Assembly: GCA_030737835.1 (NCBI GenBank)
Contig: CM060855.1
Location: 5,946,478 to 6,010,477, forward strand
Direction: 5' to 3'
DNA: 64,000 nt
Origin: Acorus gramineus
Lineage: Eukaryota; Streptophyta; Magnoliopsida; Acorales; Acoraceae
A program made the translations under genes and the position numbers. Each line of letters opens with the position of its first letter. Position 1 is the stretch's first letter. Under the pieces are notes generated by a model that was given only the letters and a program-made list of their open reading frames with translations, did no database searches and was not told the origin of the DNA. Positions 13,079 to 23,679 of the stretch are shown here, in pieces.

Positions 13079-14397
13079 AAGGACCATAACCAGTTATAAG
13101 TGTGTCCCAATTTGATATTCAAATGGAAAAATATGGAAGAATCAGATGCTTTCCTTAGGCTCTTTCTGGCCCCACTACCAAAGTACCTTATCAAACTAAG
13201 AGGTAGGATTTACAGGAACCAATGCAACACCAATCAAAAGAATTGGGCAATATTTGTGAGATTCCGGCAAAATCATCACTCAAGGAAGGAAGATGTGAAA
13301 AGATGATAGACCACAATTTTAAGATCTCCAATGCTTGTTCTCCTTAGCACTCCATTCATCACAGGGACTGTTGTTCACCCCTTACATCTGAAATTGGAAA
13401 AAAAAAAAAAAATAGTCATTTTCTGTGTCAAATAAATAACAGGAGTCAAATGCATAAGCACACAATGAAAAAAAAAAGAAAAGAAAAAGAAAAATAGCAG
13501 CATGCACATTTTGATGACATGTTTTTTGGCATGAGTTTTGAAGTTGGCATCTATGTCAATGTATGAACTGCCACATGCACTTAAGGTACACGAAAGAAAA
13601 GTTTGCAAGAGAACTTCAGCTATAACATGTAACAATTTGCTCAATGATAACCAATCAGTTTTGCAGATATAAGAATATAACCATAATCTCCTAATACTCG
13701 ATCACCAACAAAGAAGTTTGATATGAAATAGTTTTTAATTATAAGGCAAGCAGCCAATTTTTGTGGTGCCAACTGTTCCTTCCATGGATAAGCTCCAAGG
13801 TAGAAGAGCGGGTATTGGTCACAAATGTTTGTTATATTTACAAATGGCCAACAATTAAATGTTATATATAACTGCGCTTGAAGGGAGGGAGGAAACAGTA
13901 TGTTGCTTCAGTGAATGGCTAGCACCACTTCAATAAATAGAGCATATTTGTTCTACCATAAATTCAACCCGCATCAACAAGCTTATTACTTTCTTGAATA
14001 GTTTCACATTTAGAAACTATCTTATCAGAAAGTATCACATTGTTCACCAACATCAACACAAGGTTCCATTGTTGTTGCACAGTGAGACATGAAACCTGTT
14101 TAATTCACTTCCCATGCCATACCCACTGGCTCAGCACGGAATGAAGTGTAACATCCTAAATGAAACCAGATAGGAAAACAGAACTTCTCATCCAAGTTAC
14201 TTATGATATCCTGGCAGTCTAGCACCTATTAAGGCGAATGCCTCATTCCTGACCATCTATATTCTTAATTAAATCATTCAATTATGTTCTCCACATAAGA
14301 TTCTTGGCAAGAAATATAAATTGCAGGCAATATGTTGTGTGACAGCATACAAAGAAATACCTCTAATGCCTTTTTCTGAGTTGCAAAAATATAGACA
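13079..14397. other. Intergenic DNA
   Basis: No gene is recognised. Some of the right part is likely the 3' UTR of the minus-strand helicase-like gene that ends at 14398. Confidence 0.45.
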
Positions 14398-15983
14398 CTA
14401 AACTTTGAGTGCTTTCTTAGTGGTGGTTGGGTCATCAATGGATAAACGGCAAACAGATCCTCTCAGTAAAGTTTTCACCAGTGATGCAGGCTCTCTTGCA
14501 GAACAATCATTAAATGCAACTGTCTGGGTTTTCCCAGAGATATGTTTCCGAATGGCCGTTATCTTCTCTGCAAAGCCACATTTAACAAAGCTCTCCAATC
14601 CATCCAGAACCTGATTCATAAAAGCATATAATATAAAAAGCCAACAAAATGTACCATTCAAGGGATAAAGTTAAAGGAAAATTGTTGAGGTTTCAAGATT
14701 CAGACGGTGAGAGGGAAACTAAAATGGATGCCAGATTGCAAGAACAGTCTTAAGGACCAATTTCACTTGCAAAAAGAAAGAAAAACAGGGGAAAACATGC
14801 AATGACTTATGCATAACACAAGAAAGAATTATTTGATGGCTTCTTACCAAAAGAGAGACATTAGATATGTCAATGGCCCCCAAGGAAACAAGCTCAAGAA
14901 GCCGTTCAGGAGTAGAAACAACAAATTCAGGCTCACAACTCTTTAAGCTGTCAACAAAAACCAAAGTAGATGAGAAAGATGTGCAACTTAAAGTAGGAGA
15001 AAAAAAAAACCTTAATTAAAAAAATTATAAATAATATTATGAAAGCACGTCACCAATAACTTTCATAATAGAACACTAACCCTTGCACTTGATGATCCAG
15101 TGAAGCATCCTCATGTAAGCTCACCGTATGTACTCCAAGCGCCTTGAGTGGTTTACAAACCGCCCTTACCTGAGGACAATCACATAAAAGCTTTGCATTA
15201 GACCAAAAGAAGATCGGTCTCCACCCACATTTACAAAACAATTCAAATGAAAGATCATTAGAACCTGAACAGCTTTTTCATGAGATGGGACGATATACAA
15301 GAGGAAGGGGTTGGCGATCGTGAGGCCGTCTTTCTCCATCCCAGCAACCATATCAGAAGCCGTAGAGACCACCCACGCAACATGTTCTCTGCTCAAACAA
15401 TCTCCCCTTCCCTTAACCAACATGTCCAATCCAGAAAAACGACAACTTTTCCAGAATTCAATACCCCAAGAGCTAGCCAACAAGAACCCATTCACATTAG
15501 AGTCAAAGCTCCCCTCTTTAACCCAAGCATCCTGTATTTCTTTCACGCACATAATCAGAAACTTGGATAGACTCTCCGGGGACCCATCATCACCGCCCGT
15601 TACGCGTTTTGGGGACTCCTCGACGGGCAGAGATTCAGTCTTGGCAACGGATTTGGGTTTGTTTTTAATCAAATTGTGATCTTTGTCGAATCTGTCATTG
15701 AAAGGGTCATCGGGTGTTGGGAGGCTGAAGCACATCCCCTGCAAAGGCGGCATAAACACAGAAATCGATCGATCGATCTTACATTTGGGGTTCATCGAAA
15801 GAAAAGGTGAAGAATATGATCGGATCAGAGATAGACCTGACACATGCGGCGGAGGCCGGACTTGCGGCGCTTCTTGGAGGCGATGATGGCGGCGACGCGG
15901 GTGGAGACGGTGGAGGAGCGGGAGGCCTTCTTGCGGAGGGACTTGTTCTTCTTCTTACGAAGAGCGTCGTCTCCCTTCGCCAT
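14398..15983 (-). CDS. Degenerate DEAD-box-helicase-like (P-loop NTPase fold) protein, five exons
   Basis: Read on the minus strand, the exons are 15983-15837, 15738-15265, 15169-15081, 14947-14848 and 14610-14398. Splice sites are consistent and the product is 340 aa. The N-terminus is very basic (MAKGDDALRKKK, then lysine/arginine runs to about residue 47), suggesting nuclear or nucleolar targeting. The body follows the RecA1 fold of DEAD-box helicases: FLLYIVPSHEKAVQ sits where motif Ia (PTRELA) should be, STPERL (248-253) matches motif Ib, and VLDGLES (271-277) replaces the DEAD-containing motif II. Motif III (SAT) is not recognisable, and I see no Walker A (AxTGxGKT). The second RecA domain is also absent or rudimentary. 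It therefore probably lacks ATPase activity. Plants have annotated 'P-loop NTPase superfamily' proteins of this length and layout, so it looks like a real conserved gene rather than a local pseudogene. Confidence 0.8.
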
Positions 15984-16042
15984 TGTTAATGGAGGTGGGA
16001 CTTGGGGATGGGCGGCTCTGCTTCTCTCGCGATGAGGACGGG

Positions 16043-16050
16043 TTTATATA
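16043..16050 (-). promoter_or_regulatory. TATA box of the helicase-like gene
   Basis: TATATAAA on the minus strand lies about 60 bp upstream of the ATG at 15983, which would give a leader of about 30 nt. Confidence 0.55.
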
Positions 16051-16199
16051 GGTTCTCATGCCCTAGCCGACAGTGGGTGGGCCTTTGGTGGACTTTTATC
16101 ATTGGGCCTCACTTTGCGGATGTCGATGGGCTTCTTCGCAACCCGAACATCTGCCGCTCTGGCTCACCAGCGTGCATTGTCTGAGGTTTTTCATATTAT

Positions 16200-17294
16200 A
16201 TATATATATATACAAAGTGATTTTATGCGGTTGGTGCGGATGCGGGTCTACAGTGCGGGAAAGAATCTGGGTCGTATGATCTGATTTTCATTGATCAAGT
16301 GGTGTACGTTTGATGAAGTTGTTACTTGTTTGATAAGTCGGAACCTGGTCAACCGGTTCCACTTCATCCCTCTCGAAGAAACTCTCTCTCTCCCCATTTT
16401 TTCGCTTTCATTCCTCACTGTCTCTAGTTTTAACAGAGAAAAAAAATTCAAAGCCCTAAATCTCCTCTTTCACTCTCTCACCAGCGAACCCGACGCGCGA
16501 CCCCCCGACATAGGCGGCCTCCTCTTACCCCGGAACCCTCGACACCGGCGACCCTCGACCCTTCTTTCACCGATTGCTCCATTCAAAGTAAGTTTTGTTT
16601 TTGTTTTTGTTTTACAAGGTTTGATTGTGATCTATAAGATGATTAGTTAAAGAGAGGGTAGAGACCTGATTAGGGTTTATTTTTCTATTAAAGATAGGTT
16701 TTATTTTTTTAAGAAATAAAAATTTGGGTTTTTTTTTCTTCACTTCTTGAGCTTCTGTTTTTTTTTTTTTTTTTTGGTGATATAACACATCCTGTGCTTT
16801 GTTGGTGTATTAAAATGGTTACTTTTGTGGGTCTTCATTATTTGTTGATTGGAGGGGTTGATTATACATTGTTCCTCATTTTTTGTTTATTAAAGTTTAT
16901 GTGTTTTTGGAAAAAACATAACAGCATATAGTATACCCATGCCCCCTGTCTATAATGACTTGCATTCCCTTGAACCAACTTGAGCCTTGTATATAAAGAA
17001 CCTCCTGAAGATTGAATCTTTTTTTTAAGTGTGAAAGACATTCTAGTGTGAGAGCTAAGGCTCTACCAGCTATAATACCCGGGCTCAACTTGGTATTTCG
17101 GAAGACATTTGAGTTTCTATACTTCCAAATTACCCATGCCACACATATGAAAATCACCTGTTTTAATGTACCTTTCTCATCACTCTTCCATAGCCTATGA
17201 GCCATCATTTGTAACCAATTGGATGTAATCCATATTTGTGCAGGTTTTAGACTTACTGAAATGCATTGCCACACGTTAGCTGCAAAGAGACATT
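16200..17294. repeat. Left arm of a long inverted repeat (foldback structure)
   Basis: This 1.09-kb arm is the inverted counterpart of 18011-19108; the two are separated by a spacer of about 716 bp. The arms are highly similar by eye, with scattered substitutions and an indel of about 16 bp near 16480/18820. The outer ends are both bounded by TA-rich microsatellite. The arm contains an orphan promoter/leader (16370-16587) and the 3' part of a minus-strand LINE. The arrangement could have arisen by inverted duplication or as a foldback transposon. Confidence 0.9.
16370..16587 (+). promoter_or_regulatory. Orphan 5' leader with splice donor (left copy)
   Basis: The stretch looks like the leader of a plant gene: a CTCTCTCTC tract, a GC-rich segment and then a good donor, ATTCAAA|GTAAGTTTTG at 16588. 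A T-rich, intron-like sequence follows. No downstream coding exon is visible; a LINE insertion lies about 170 bp further on. It points rightwards, into the inverted repeat. The upstream neighbour points the other way, so it may be half of an old bidirectional promoter. Confidence 0.45.
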
Positions 17295-17640
17295 TTATAA
17301 AAAGATGAGATGTTGTCTCAGGTGCTGCATTACAGAGAGGACAACTAGTGTCCATCATAAGGCCACTCGAGTCAAGATAGACCCTTGTTGGAAGTCTATT
17401 CCACATCCATCTCCAAACAAACATCTTAATCTTTGGAATTAAGGGGACTTTCCAAAGCACCTTCCAAGTTGGGGACTCCGTATTTCTTTGACTTGGTTGT
17501 AATATCTGATAAATTTTCTGGTTATTTGGCTGCTCTAACATGGAGCCTTCCCAACTCCAAGTTGTGATGCCATCTGCTGAGCAGGTTGGGGGCCCCCATC
17601 TGTATTGTAATATTATTTTTTTGTAGCTGCTACATGTTAA
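16760..17640 (-). pseudogene. 5'-truncated LINE retrotransposon, zf-RVT region
   Basis: On the minus strand, an open frame from about 17640 down to 16897 encodes the reverse-transcriptase zinc-binding (zf-RVT) region of plant non-LTR retrotransposons. Diagnostic pieces are IPKIKMFVWRWMWNRLPTR, then a CPLC…ETTSHLFIKC zinc ligand pattern (C-x2-C…H-x4-C), then VWQCISVS and AWVIWKYRNSNVF. A T run at about 16757-16776 is the inverted poly(A) tail. No reverse-transcriptase or endonuclease domain remains. The LINE end lies inside the inverted-repeat arm, while its upstream part lies in the spacer, so the LINE predates the inverted duplication. Confidence 0.85.
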
Positions 17641-18010
17641 TTGATTGAAGATTGATGATTTGTACTAGTGTTTTGGAAATCTCTAGTCTCTAACAAATTA
17701 CATAATTCTTGCTAGCTTGTTTATTTTAGTGTCTGCATAACTGTAATTAATAAGTGTGCATTGGCTGTAATTAATAAGTTTCCAATCAATCTAACATTTG
17801 CACCTACGGGTGCATGTTAAACAATTTCTTCAAACCATTTGGTCATTCGTTCTATGAGTTTTATCTAATACTTGCTTCAATTTTAATCATTGTAGAATAT
17901 AGATAATGAACGGTAGAATACATCTCGGAGGCTAGCTTGATCTTAACACTGGTATGGTTATTATGAAAAGCAATATGATGATATCTTGTCTTCAATGCAC
18001 TTCAACATAC
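17295..18010. other. Spacer of the inverted repeat
   Basis: The left ~345 bp is the upstream part of the LINE frame. The rest (17640-18010) is AT-rich sequence with no recognised feature. Confidence 0.6.
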
Positions 18011-18545
18011 ATGTCTCTTTGCAGCTAACGTGTGGCAATGCATTTCAGTAAGTCTAAAACCTGCACAAATATGGATTACATCCAATTGGTTACAAATGAT
18101 GGCTCATAGACTATGGAAGAGTGATGAGAAAGGTACATTAAAAAAGGTGGTTTTCATATGTGTGGCATGGGTAATTTGGAAGTATAGAAACTCAAATGTC
18201 TTCCGAAATACCAAGTTGAGCCCGGGTATTATAGCTGGTAGAGCCTTAGCTCTCACACTAGAATGTCTTTCACACTTAAAAAAAAGATTCAATCTTCAGG
18301 AGGTTCTTTATATACAAGGCTCAAGTTGGTTCAAGGGAATGCAAGTCATTATAGACAGGGGGCATGGGTATACTATATACTGTTATGTTTTTTCCAAAAA
18401 CACATAAACTTTAATAAACAAAAAATGAGGAACAATGTATAATCAACCCCTCCAATCAACAAATAATGAAGACCCACAAAAGTAACCATTTTAATACACC
18501 AACAAAGCACAGGATGTGTTATATCACCAAAAAAAAAAAAAAAAT
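18011..18545 (+). pseudogene. LINE zf-RVT fragment (inverted copy)
   Basis: The C-terminal half of the zf-RVT region is repeated on the plus strand, from VWQCISVS onwards, with only a few residue changes from the left copy. It is followed by the same 3' sequence and an A run at 18530-18544. It lacks the CPLC…H…C zinc ligands because the copy begins after them, so it cannot be an independent functional insertion. Confidence 0.85.
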
Positions 18546-18713
18546 AGAAGCTCAAGAAGTGAAGAAAAAAAACCCAAATTTTTATTTCTTAAAAAAATAA
18601 AACCTATCTTTAATGGAAAAATAAACCCTAATCAGGTCTCTACCCTCTCTTTAACTAATCATCTTATAGATCACAATCAAACCTTGTAAAACAAAAACAA
18701 AAACAAAACTTAC

Positions 18714-18960
18714 TTTGAATGGAGCAATCGGTGAAAGAAGGGTCGAGGGTCGCCGGTGTCGAGGGTTCCGGGGTAAGAGGAGGCCGCCTGTGTCGGGGGG
18801 TCACGCCGGGGTTCGCTGGAGTCAAGTCGGGATGAGAGAGTGAAAGAGGAGATTTAGGGCTTTGAATTTTTTTTCTCTGTTAAAACTAGAGACAGTGAGG
18901 AATGAAAGGGAAAAAATGGGGAGAGAGAGAGAGAGTCTCATCGAGAGGGATGAAGTGGAA
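18714..18960 (-). promoter_or_regulatory. Orphan 5' leader with splice donor (right copy)
   Basis: This is the inverted copy of the leader at 16370-16587, with the donor ATTCAAA|GTAAGTTTTG preserved at 18713. It points leftwards, towards the left arm. It is about 16 bp longer than the left copy in the GC-rich part. Confidence 0.45.
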
Positions 18961-19103
18961 CCGGTTGACCAGGTTACGACTTATCAAACAAGTAACAACT
19001 TCATCAATCGTACACCACTTGATCAATAAAAATCAGATCATACGACCCAGATTCTTTCCCACACTGTGGACCCGCATCCGCACCAACTGCATAAAATCAC
19101 TTT

Positions 19104-19164
<61 letters not shown>
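19104..19164. repeat. (GT)n(TA)n compound microsatellite
   Basis: About 11 GT units are followed by about 19 TA units, immediately outside the right inverted-repeat arm. The left arm is bounded by a shorter TA run (16196-16212). Confidence 0.95.
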
Positions 19165-19166
<2 letters not shown>

Positions 19167-19798
19167 AGTCGTGATAAAAAAATGAAATATGTATTGAAGT
19201 ACATTAACGTGTGAAATTAAAATGCTTATATTTGCACTCATATTTTTAGAAAATGTAATATTGTTTTAAATATGTTTGATTTGCATATCTTTTAATTTGT
19301 ATGTTTTTTTTCATAAAATTCACATTTATCTGCGCTCTCTCATGTCAATTTTTTTTTATTTTGAAAGAAAAGTAGATCTTTCGTATTAATATTTTAAACC
19401 TACATTTATCATATGTGCAAGAAGATGAAGAGAGAGAGGAGTAAGAGCACTGATGAGAATGAGCAGCAAATCAATCAAGCAACAAAATGATGAGAAGAAG
19501 TAGGGGGTGTAAATTAGAGTGACCTCCAAAAATATTCATTGGAAGGACATGCAAACAAATGGAGACATTTTTCAGTGGGACCAGGGTAAACAGATACAGG
19601 TAGTCTTCCCAACTTGATCGTAAGGTCAGTCATGAAAATCCCTTCGATATCAACAAAAAAATAAAAAAAAATAAAAATGGAGACATACGAATCAGGTCGG
19701 ATCCATACTGGCCCGATCCAAGTCGGATTCAAACTGGACAGTGGGCTAATTATTTTTTATTTTTGGGCGTTAATTAATGCACTAAGTATGTTTTTAGC
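19165..19798. other. Intergenic DNA
   Basis: No gene is seen in this AT-rich stretch between the foldback structure and the MITE. Confidence 0.5.
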
Positions 19799-20277
19799 GG
19801 GTAAAATGCATCTGGACTCCCTGCAGTTTTTGAAACCTACATAAACACCCTTTAAAGTTTTAAAACATGCATTTACACCCCCCTGCCATTATATTTTTTT
19901 CGTTAAGACTTAAGACATAACAAAAGTAATTTAAAATTATTGTTTTACCATTAACTATCTAAATTTTCATAGAAAAAATTAAATAATTAATTCTAGATAT
20001 GCTTTATGAATATTAACTTATACAATAATCAACTCTTTAAATATTTGCATGCATTTTTGTGAGAATTAAGTCACATAACAATTAATTAAAAGGTGAAAAC
20101 AACCCACCAAAAAAAAGTGAAAACATAATAAAGATTTAATTAAAAGGATAAAATTGTACTTTTATCTCATCTTACTAAAAAATCAAATTGCAGAGGGTTT
20201 AACTGCATATTTGTGAACTATAGGGGGGTGTTTCTGCAAGTTTAGAAAGCTTCGGGGGGTCCAAACGCATTTTACCC
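19799..20277. mobile_element. MITE, possibly Mutator-like (479 bp)
   Basis: The left end GGGTAAAATGCATCTGGACT is matched by an inverted copy at the right end (…GTCCAAACGCATTTTACCC). Similarity continues weakly further inward (paired ACACCC/GGGTGT blocks). The flanks are GTTTTTAGC (19790-19798) and TTTTTTAAC (20278-20286), 7 of 9 matching, which would fit a 9-bp Mutator-type target duplication. It has no coding capacity. Confidence 0.75.
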
Positions 20278-20918
20278 TTTTTTAACCTCGTAAAAAGTCA
20301 GCTAACAGGATTATACTCCATTGTATCAGTATATACTATATTATAAAAAATGTAAAAATATATGTATTCATTTTTTCATGAGCATGTATTTTATTTTTAT
20401 GAAGGGATGAACAAGAAAAAAAACGTGTGTTGCAAGCCAGATTTATGATAAGTATTTGAGCCTTGGAGAAGTTTGTTAAGTTCGGATCTTATGCCCAAGG
20501 AACCTTAATATCTCTGTTTAACTATAATACATGGATGAAATCAGAGACACTTTTAACATGTATAATTTTAATCTACAATAAACAAGCTTATCATCAACAT
20601 TTTTTTTTTTAAAAAAAAAAGACTGTTATAGTGTTATTAGGAAGCCTAAACGTCGATTATTCTGTTCCTTGCTTTATATCCTCTGGAAAGCAAAGCAATA
20701 TTCGCTCAAACCTTTTTCTTTTAAAATTAAAGTTCAAAAATCTAACCGAACAAAAATCTTTTTATTGAAGAAGCAAACGTTTTTCATTGGAACCCAAAAA
20801 GTAGTTATATTGGAAAAGAAACCACACTCAAATGAACTGTTGTTGACCTCTCTCGCATTGACTCAACTGTTCATAGACTAATCAACTTTGGCATGCTAAG
20901 AACACTCACTCACTCATG
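20278..20918. other. Intergenic DNA and promoter of phosphatase-like copy A
   Basis: No gene is seen. The right part is the proximal promoter of the next gene. Confidence 0.5.
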
Positions 20919-20928
20919 TATATAAATA
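20919..20928 (+). promoter_or_regulatory. TATA box of phosphatase-like copy A
   Basis: TATATAAATA lies 37 bp upstream of the ATG at 20965, so the leader would be very short (about 10-15 nt). Confidence 0.5.
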
Positions 20929-20964
20929 AGCTTTGGGTGACTGGTTAGTTGTTAAGAACAATCC

Positions 20965-22399
20965 ATGGCCAGAAACACTGCTCTCTCTGGCAAGAGATTG
21001 GTTTTACATGCAAGTGATGATGAAAATGAGGACACCCATATTGGAAGTTCAGATGGCATAGAAAAACTTCTTCCACTCGAGAAGCTGAAGATCACAGAAT
21101 CAAAGAAGCTGCTTGTTCTTGATCTGAATGGGTTGCTTGTGCACACATTCTTTCAGGATGTTAAGGTCAGCATCCCAAGGTCTAGAAGACCTGATGGTGT
21201 TGTTGGCAGAAAATTAGGTACGCCTTCTTGACTTGCATCAAAAAATAAAATAAAAAACTTATAAACCTTGTGTAACTGGACTTGATCATATGTTTCAGTG
21301 TTCAAGAGACCGTTCTGTGATGAATTTGTTCGGTTTTGCTTTCAGCGATTTGATGTGGGCATATGGTCTTCTGCTAGGAAGTCAGTCTCATGTTTCCTTC
21401 TCTTGGTTCATCTTCTACTGCTTCTGAGATTATGCATTTACATATTAGTGTCTAATGATATTTCATATAGGAGCAATGTAGAAGGTGTCATAACCTGCGT
21501 GTTTCAGGCGCTCAGAAGCAGAATTCTGTTTATCTGGGTAAGCATATCTGGGATTTGGACATGTAATTTACAATTCATTTCACGCATGTCACATGATTGC
21601 TGAACATCTGCATATGTATTCATGTTCAGAATTCATAGTTGGAATTTGTTACATGGCCTTTGCAGGATCAGAATGATTGTACTGACACGCGGTTAAAGAC
21701 GTTAGAGAACAGAAACAAACCTTTGTTTGTCAAGGAGCTGAAGAAGATCTGGGACAGCAAATTCTCTGGCCTCCCACGGTCCAAAGGAAGGTTCTCTTCA
21801 TCAAACGTGTTGTTGATTGATGATTCTCCTTACAAGGCTCTACTCAACCCGGTAATTTCTATATTAATGAACACCCATTGCTAGTTCAGTTTCTAGACTT
21901 TAAAGAAAAACTGTCTCTCTCTATAATCAAAGATGTCATCAGTATTATCTCATATCACTAAGCCTGCACACTTATGGTAAATTAGATTAACAAATATGGT
22001 TTCCTGTAAATCTGCAGCCAAACACTGCAATTTTCCCAACGCCATACACGGTGGATCAAGTGCGTGATGATAGCTTGGGTAAGACTTCCTTTCATGTCCT
22101 CATGAACTGTTCTTATCAATGTTACTCAATGTGCATATTCTCATCATTTGCTTGAGCAAAAGTAGAATAAAAATCATGAAGAAACTAAGCACACGTTACT
22201 TATCAGTTGACAAATTATGTCGTTTAAAATTATTACAGGGCCAAAAGGAGAGATGAGGGTGTTCTTGCAGGGCTTAGCTGAGGCTGAAGACGTGCCAACA
22301 TATGTGGCTTCACATCATTTCGGCCAGCCTGCAATAACATCGGAGGATCCAAATTGGAACTTCTACTCAAAGATCATCCGCACTTTCAACCGTGGATGA
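20965..22399 (+). CDS. FCP1/NIF-like HAD-superfamily protein, copy A (269 aa, six exons)
   Basis: Exons are 20965-21217, 21299-21380, 21471-21537, 21666-21851, 22018-22078 and 22239-22399, all GT..AG and in phase. The product follows the FCP1-homology (CTD small phosphatase/NIF) fold. LLVLDLNGLLVH (catalytic loop, D53) is followed by KRPFCDEFVRFCF, then VGIWSSA and LLIDDSPYK (D186, D187), and the C-terminus is PNWNFYSKIIRTF. The canonical loop is DxDx[TV]; here it reads D-L-N-G-L, so the general acid/base Asp is Asn and the fifth position is Leu. HAD phosphatases need both Asp residues, so activity is doubtful and a binding or regulatory role is possible. Exon lengths 82, 67, 61 are shared with copies B and D, confirming the model and common ancestry. 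No signal peptide is visible. The substrate is unknown. Confidence 0.88.
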
Positions 22400-23679
22400 T
22401 ACCGCCCCATCTGTGATCTGAGAACCTCAATATGCTATTTTATTTGGTGTTTATTAAGTATTTAGTAGTGCAGCTTTAACAGAGCTATGGATTCTGGAGC
22501 TTAAAATTAAAATGCATGAATATGGTATTTTAAGATTCTCCAGCTTTTTAGAGAATGATCACTGGCTTTCGATTATTGATGGTATGTGCTTGCATGAACT
22601 TACAGCACTTCTCATCAATGCTTGTGTTCCAGTTTTCCATATATCATGAGAATGAAAGAAATACCAAATCAAGTTTAATAAATCACATATAATGTCACAT
22701 TCAGCTATACATTAGCCAAAGCAGTAAAACAAATACAGTATAGGAGGAATGGAATTACTGAATCAATTCTTAAGTGACATTACACAACATTATCTTTCAT
22801 TTCTCAACTAGGAAAGGTTGAAGGCATGGATGAAGAGAAAATAAGTGAAACCCATCTTAAAATTGTTGAGAATGGCAATAGGAAAGGTACCTTAGTGTCA
22901 TGAAGAGAGAATAAAGTGGTCATGAAGCAGACTAACCTGCCAAGACAGTCAGTGTCTTGAACTGGTTGTATTTGGAGATGCATGAGAATCTTGAAGTGCT
23001 TACTCTCCATCTTCCAGTAGAGACCTCAGTTGTGGATGTAAGACATAACAAGGATTGGGGAGAGAGAGAGTATTGTCAACATCAACCGCTAGTTGATAAA
23101 TAGAGGAAAATATGCATGTAATACAAGTGAGAATCTAAGAGTGGATGCTGTATTGTAATGCACCACCTATTCTGAATGTGCTCTTATGCTTGTCTTATAC
23201 TTGAGTTTGGAATTTATATGTGATTATAAAAATTAATCTGTTTTTTTTTTTATGTAAGTAATCATGAACATCCTTAGGGATGCAGTTATTTCATTTACTC
23301 TTGGATTCATTCCATAGCAAAACAAACAAGTATACCATTTGCAGAGTAATTTGATTTCAAATTCTAAATGATACAAAAGGCAAGAACTTCTATCAATGAA
23401 TTGCCTACATATTCCAAAGGAATGATAAACAAAACAATAACTCTCTGCTTTTTGGAGCTATTCAATTCAATTTTGTACAAAAAAAATAGGTTGTACAAAA
23501 AATCAGAAATGAAGGCATACAAATAACAAAGTGAAGTGGGGCCACCTAAAACTAAAGAAGATATCCTAATTCTATCCAAAAGAATGTAGCATATGCTTGT
23601 GCAGAATGCAATCTTAATGAATGAACTCAAGTTGAAAAAGATAAATCAGATCAAGATCCATGAATTGCAAATGAAAACG
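22400..23679. other. Convergent intergenic region between copies A and B
   Basis: Copies A (+) and B (-) end tail to tail 1.28 kb apart. The right part (about 23350-23680) resembles the downstream flanks of copies C and D, so the duplicated unit included 3' flanking DNA. No gene is visible. Confidence 0.6.

Larger units (their letters stand above)
18011..19108. repeat. Right arm of the long inverted repeat
   Basis: This is the inverted copy of 16200-17294. It begins at TGTCTCTTTGCAGCTAACG, inside the LINE frame. It ends at AAAATCACTTTTG, next to a (GT)n(TA)n tract. It carries its own copy of the orphan leader on the minus strand and a LINE fragment on the plus strand. Confidence 0.9.

Noticed and set aside
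15844-16284. Several short plus-strand frames upstream of the helicase-like gene
   Set aside because: They overlap exon 1 and the promoter of the minus-strand gene and have no recognisable content.
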